Part shown: piece by piece, positions 6,946 through 8,407 of the stretch | Numbering within the stretch: position 1 is the first letter of the stretch | Layout of the letters: every line of letters starts with the position of its first letter | Origin: Sulfurospirillum sp. | Lineage (GTDB): Bacteria; Campylobacterota; Campylobacteria; Campylobacterales; QNZT01 | Length of the DNA: 8,407 nt | Direction of reading: 5' to 3' | NCBI GenBank assembly: GCA_003978455.1 | Contig: QNZT01000192.1 | Span: 1-8,407 of the forward strand | Notes under the pieces: model-generated | Told to the model about the DNA's origin: nothing | Databases searched by the model: none | Seen by the model: only the letters and a program-made list of their open reading frames with translations | Position numbers and translations under genes: made by a program

Positions 6946-6954
6946 TGCTATACT
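6946..6954 (+). promoter_or_regulatory. Probable extended -10 promoter of the CLC gene
   Basis: TGCTATACT on the plus strand is an extended -10 element (TG at 6946-6947, TATACT at 6949-6954), about 67 bases before the CLC start codon. No convincing -35 box is seen; extended -10 promoters can work without one. The rest of the divergent region (6818 to 7021) is AT-rich with no clear operator. Confidence 0.45.
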
Positions 6955-7021
6955 TACTGAATAAGGTTCCATATTTCGGTTAAACGCTACTTTGTATAGG
7001 ATTATCTAAGGCACTGGCAAT

Positions 7022-8275
7022 ATGATCGGCAAACTCATCATCGCTTCTGTTATCACCGGTCTGATCAGCGGTATCTTTATCGCAGGTTATGAGTTGCTGA
7101 TCACATTCACTACCTATTTTTTATTTATGGGAAATCCGATCCAGACTATTCCCACACTTCCGGTATGGTACATCTACCTCGTACCGACACTGGCAATCTT
7201 TTTTGTTAACTATATGGTCTCCAGAGATAAGAACATCCGCGAATACGGTGTCAATGAAATCGCCGAATCTATCGCCCAGAACAAAATGACACTCTCACTT
7301 AAAACCCTCTTCCTCAAAGTGTTTGCCTCCACGCTCTCCCTCTCCAGCGGTTTTCTCGCCGGAACAGAGGGACCGAGTGCCGGCGTCGGTGCGATGATCG
7401 CATACCATATCCACCGTCTCTTTCGTCTCCCTGAAATGCTTGTCAAGATGATGATCAGTGTCGGAGCCAGCAGCGGGATTGCCGCGATCTTTGTTTCACC
7501 GGTCACAGGTATGGCATTTGCCGTAGAAAATATCGCTTATCAGTTTCTGAAACAGTATATAGGCTATCTTATTCTGGCATCTATGCTTGCCTTTTCTGTC
7601 AGTATCAACTTCCTGGAACCGATTCTCTTTGAACACTCTCACGGACGACATTTCAACAACGACTACATCATCGCAAATCTTATTTTCGTTCCCTTCATCA
7701 CCGCGTTTATCTACTTTTACCTCTTTTTGAAAAAGAGAGTACTGCGCTTTATCGATCTGGAGATCTTCAAAAACTTCAGCCGCTGGCGTAACCATATCTT
7801 CGCACTCATCGGCGGCGGCGCGATAGGCACTATCCTGCTGCTAAAGCCACAGGCTGCCTTTTCCGGAAAACTTATCGTTATCACCCTCATCAATCAGGAA
7901 CACCACCTCTCTCTCGCACTGATACTGAGCGTCATCATCCTCCGGATCGTCGGAACCACCATCTCCATCTACGCCAACGCTGTCGGAGGAGTCTTTCTGC
8001 CGCTGATGAGCATCGGTGCTCTTATCGGCTATGCCTTCGGTGAATTGCTCACGACGTACTACTTTCCGGTAGAGCCTTTCTACTTCGCGGCAATCGGTGC
8101 AGCGGTCTTTATGGGTGTCCTCATGAAACTCCCGCTGACTGCTGTCGTACTGGCGATGGAAACCACCTTCGACTACAACGTCGTCGTCGCCACCGGTGTG
8201 AGTGTCGTACTCGTCAGCTACTTTTCAAACCTCTACTTCGACATCCGTAAAAAATATACCACACGGGCGGATTAA
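7022..8275 (+). CDS. CLC-family anion channel or anion/proton exchanger
   Basis: A 417-residue integral membrane protein, about the length of a bacterial CLC without CBS domains (E. coli ClcA 473). CLC proteins are inner-membrane dimers that conduct or exchange Cl- or related anions. Helices start at the N-terminus with almost no cytoplasmic tail. Conserved parts: GTEGPSAGVGA (114 to 124), with E116 at the external gating-glutamate position (GxEGP motif); GGVFLPLMSIGALIG (322 to 336) for the GIFAP filter; PLTAVVLAMETTFDY (371 to 385), where Y385 aligns with the anion-coordinating Tyr445 of E. coli. Unusual parts: the GSGIP filter motif is replaced by EYGVN (74 to 78), losing the anion-binding serine, and the internal proton-gate glutamate (E. 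coli Glu203) appears as N170 after E169. The transported ion and mechanism are therefore open. ATG 7022 has AAGG ten bases upstream, a weak site. Transcribed divergently from the LOG gene. Confidence 0.93.
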   Translation: MIGKLIIASVITGLISGIFIAGYELLITFTTYFLFMGNPIQTIPTLPVWYIYLVPTLAIFFVNYMVSRDKNIREYGVNEIAESIAQNKMTLSLKTLFLKVFASTLSLSSGFLAGTEGPSAGVGAMIAYHIHRLFRLPEMLVKMMISVGASSGIAAIFVSPVTGMAFAVENIAYQFLKQYIGYLILASMLAFSVSINFLEPILFEHSHGRHFNNDYIIANLIFVPFITAFIYFYLFLKKRVLRFIDLEIFKNFSRWRNHIFALIGGGAIGTILLLKPQAAFSGKLIVITLINQEHHLSLALILSVIILRIVGTTISIYANAVGGVFLPLMSIGALIGYAFGELLTTYYFPVEPFYFAAIGAAVFMGVLMKLPLTAVVLAMETTFDYNVVVATGVSVVLVSYFSNLYFDIRKKYTTRAD

Positions 8276-8312
8276 CACGAATCGGTAATTCGGTATCACC
8301 AACCAAGAAACA

Positions 8313-8335
8313 GGTATCTTTTGTGCTTAGATACC
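8313..8335 (+). other. Hairpin downstream of the CLC gene
   Basis: GGTATCT (8313 to 8319) and AGATACC (8329 to 8335) form a perfect 7-bp stem with a 9-base loop. No U-tract follows, so it is not a standard terminator. A second GGTATC at 8292 to 8297 could pair with the same 3' arm, giving two alternative hairpins just before the next gene's ribosome binding site. Confidence 0.4.
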
Positions 8336-8356
8336 CATAAACTGCAGAGGAAGACT

Positions 8357-8407
8357 ATGTCAAAATTTACCGCATTTATTCTGTTCAATATCCTGGCATA
8401 TTTTGCC
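8357..8407 (+). CDS. Start of an unidentified protein with hydrophobic N-terminus, runs off the window
   Basis: Only 17 codons are visible, reading MSKFTAFILFNILAYFA. The ATG is preceded by GAGGAAG four bases upstream, a good ribosome binding site, and the frame stays open to the window edge. The short polar start followed by a hydrophobic stretch suggests a signal peptide or first membrane helix. The gene is 81 bp after the CLC stop on the same strand and might be cotranscribed. Too little is visible to name a family. Confidence 0.6.
   Translation, partial: MSKFTAFILFNILAYFA

Overview
The window comes from a bacterial chromosome of roughly balanced base composition. Genes are tightly packed and the gaps between them are short and AT-rich. 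No RNA gene, insertion sequence, CRISPR array or phage feature was seen. The gene types and the T-rich intergenic DNA with good TATAAT boxes but poor -35 boxes would fit a Campylobacterota (epsilonproteobacterial) sulfur or hydrogen oxidiser such as Sulfurovum or Sulfuricurvum. That placement is an inference with modest confidence.

Most of the window (positions 1 to 5769) is a minus-strand carbohydrate-storage cluster. In transcription order it holds a 1071-residue GH15 protein, an E. coli-type glucokinase, a 118-bp gap with a palindrome, a GalT-like histidine-triad nucleotidylyltransferase, and glycogen synthase GlgA, which runs off the left edge. Two junctions are 4-bp stop/start overlaps (ATGA between the GH15 protein and glk, GTGA between the GalT-like gene and glgA), so these pairs are probably translationally coupled. 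Upstream on the same strand is a LOG-family (lysine-decarboxylase-like) nucleotide phosphoribohydrolase gene with its own likely promoter.

The main item of interest is the 1071-residue protein. Over its whole length, not just the glucoamylase-like domain, it resembles the alpha and beta regulatory subunits of animal phosphorylase kinase. It appears to keep both carboxylates at the GH15 catalytic positions and is coupled to glucokinase. This suggests either a working glucan-to-glucose-to-glucose-6-phosphate relay or a glycogen-sensing protein resembling the ancestor of the eukaryotic subunits. No kinase catalytic subunit lies in the window. The GalT-like enzyme, without any galactose gene nearby and fused translationally to glgA, is a candidate sugar-nucleotide phosphorylase or transferase acting on the GlgA substrate pool.

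On the right, on the plus strand and divergent from the LOG gene, is a 417-residue CLC-family anion channel or exchanger with an altered selectivity filter. It is followed by an 81-bp gap with a hairpin and by the first 17 codons of a gene whose product starts with a hydrophobic N-terminus.
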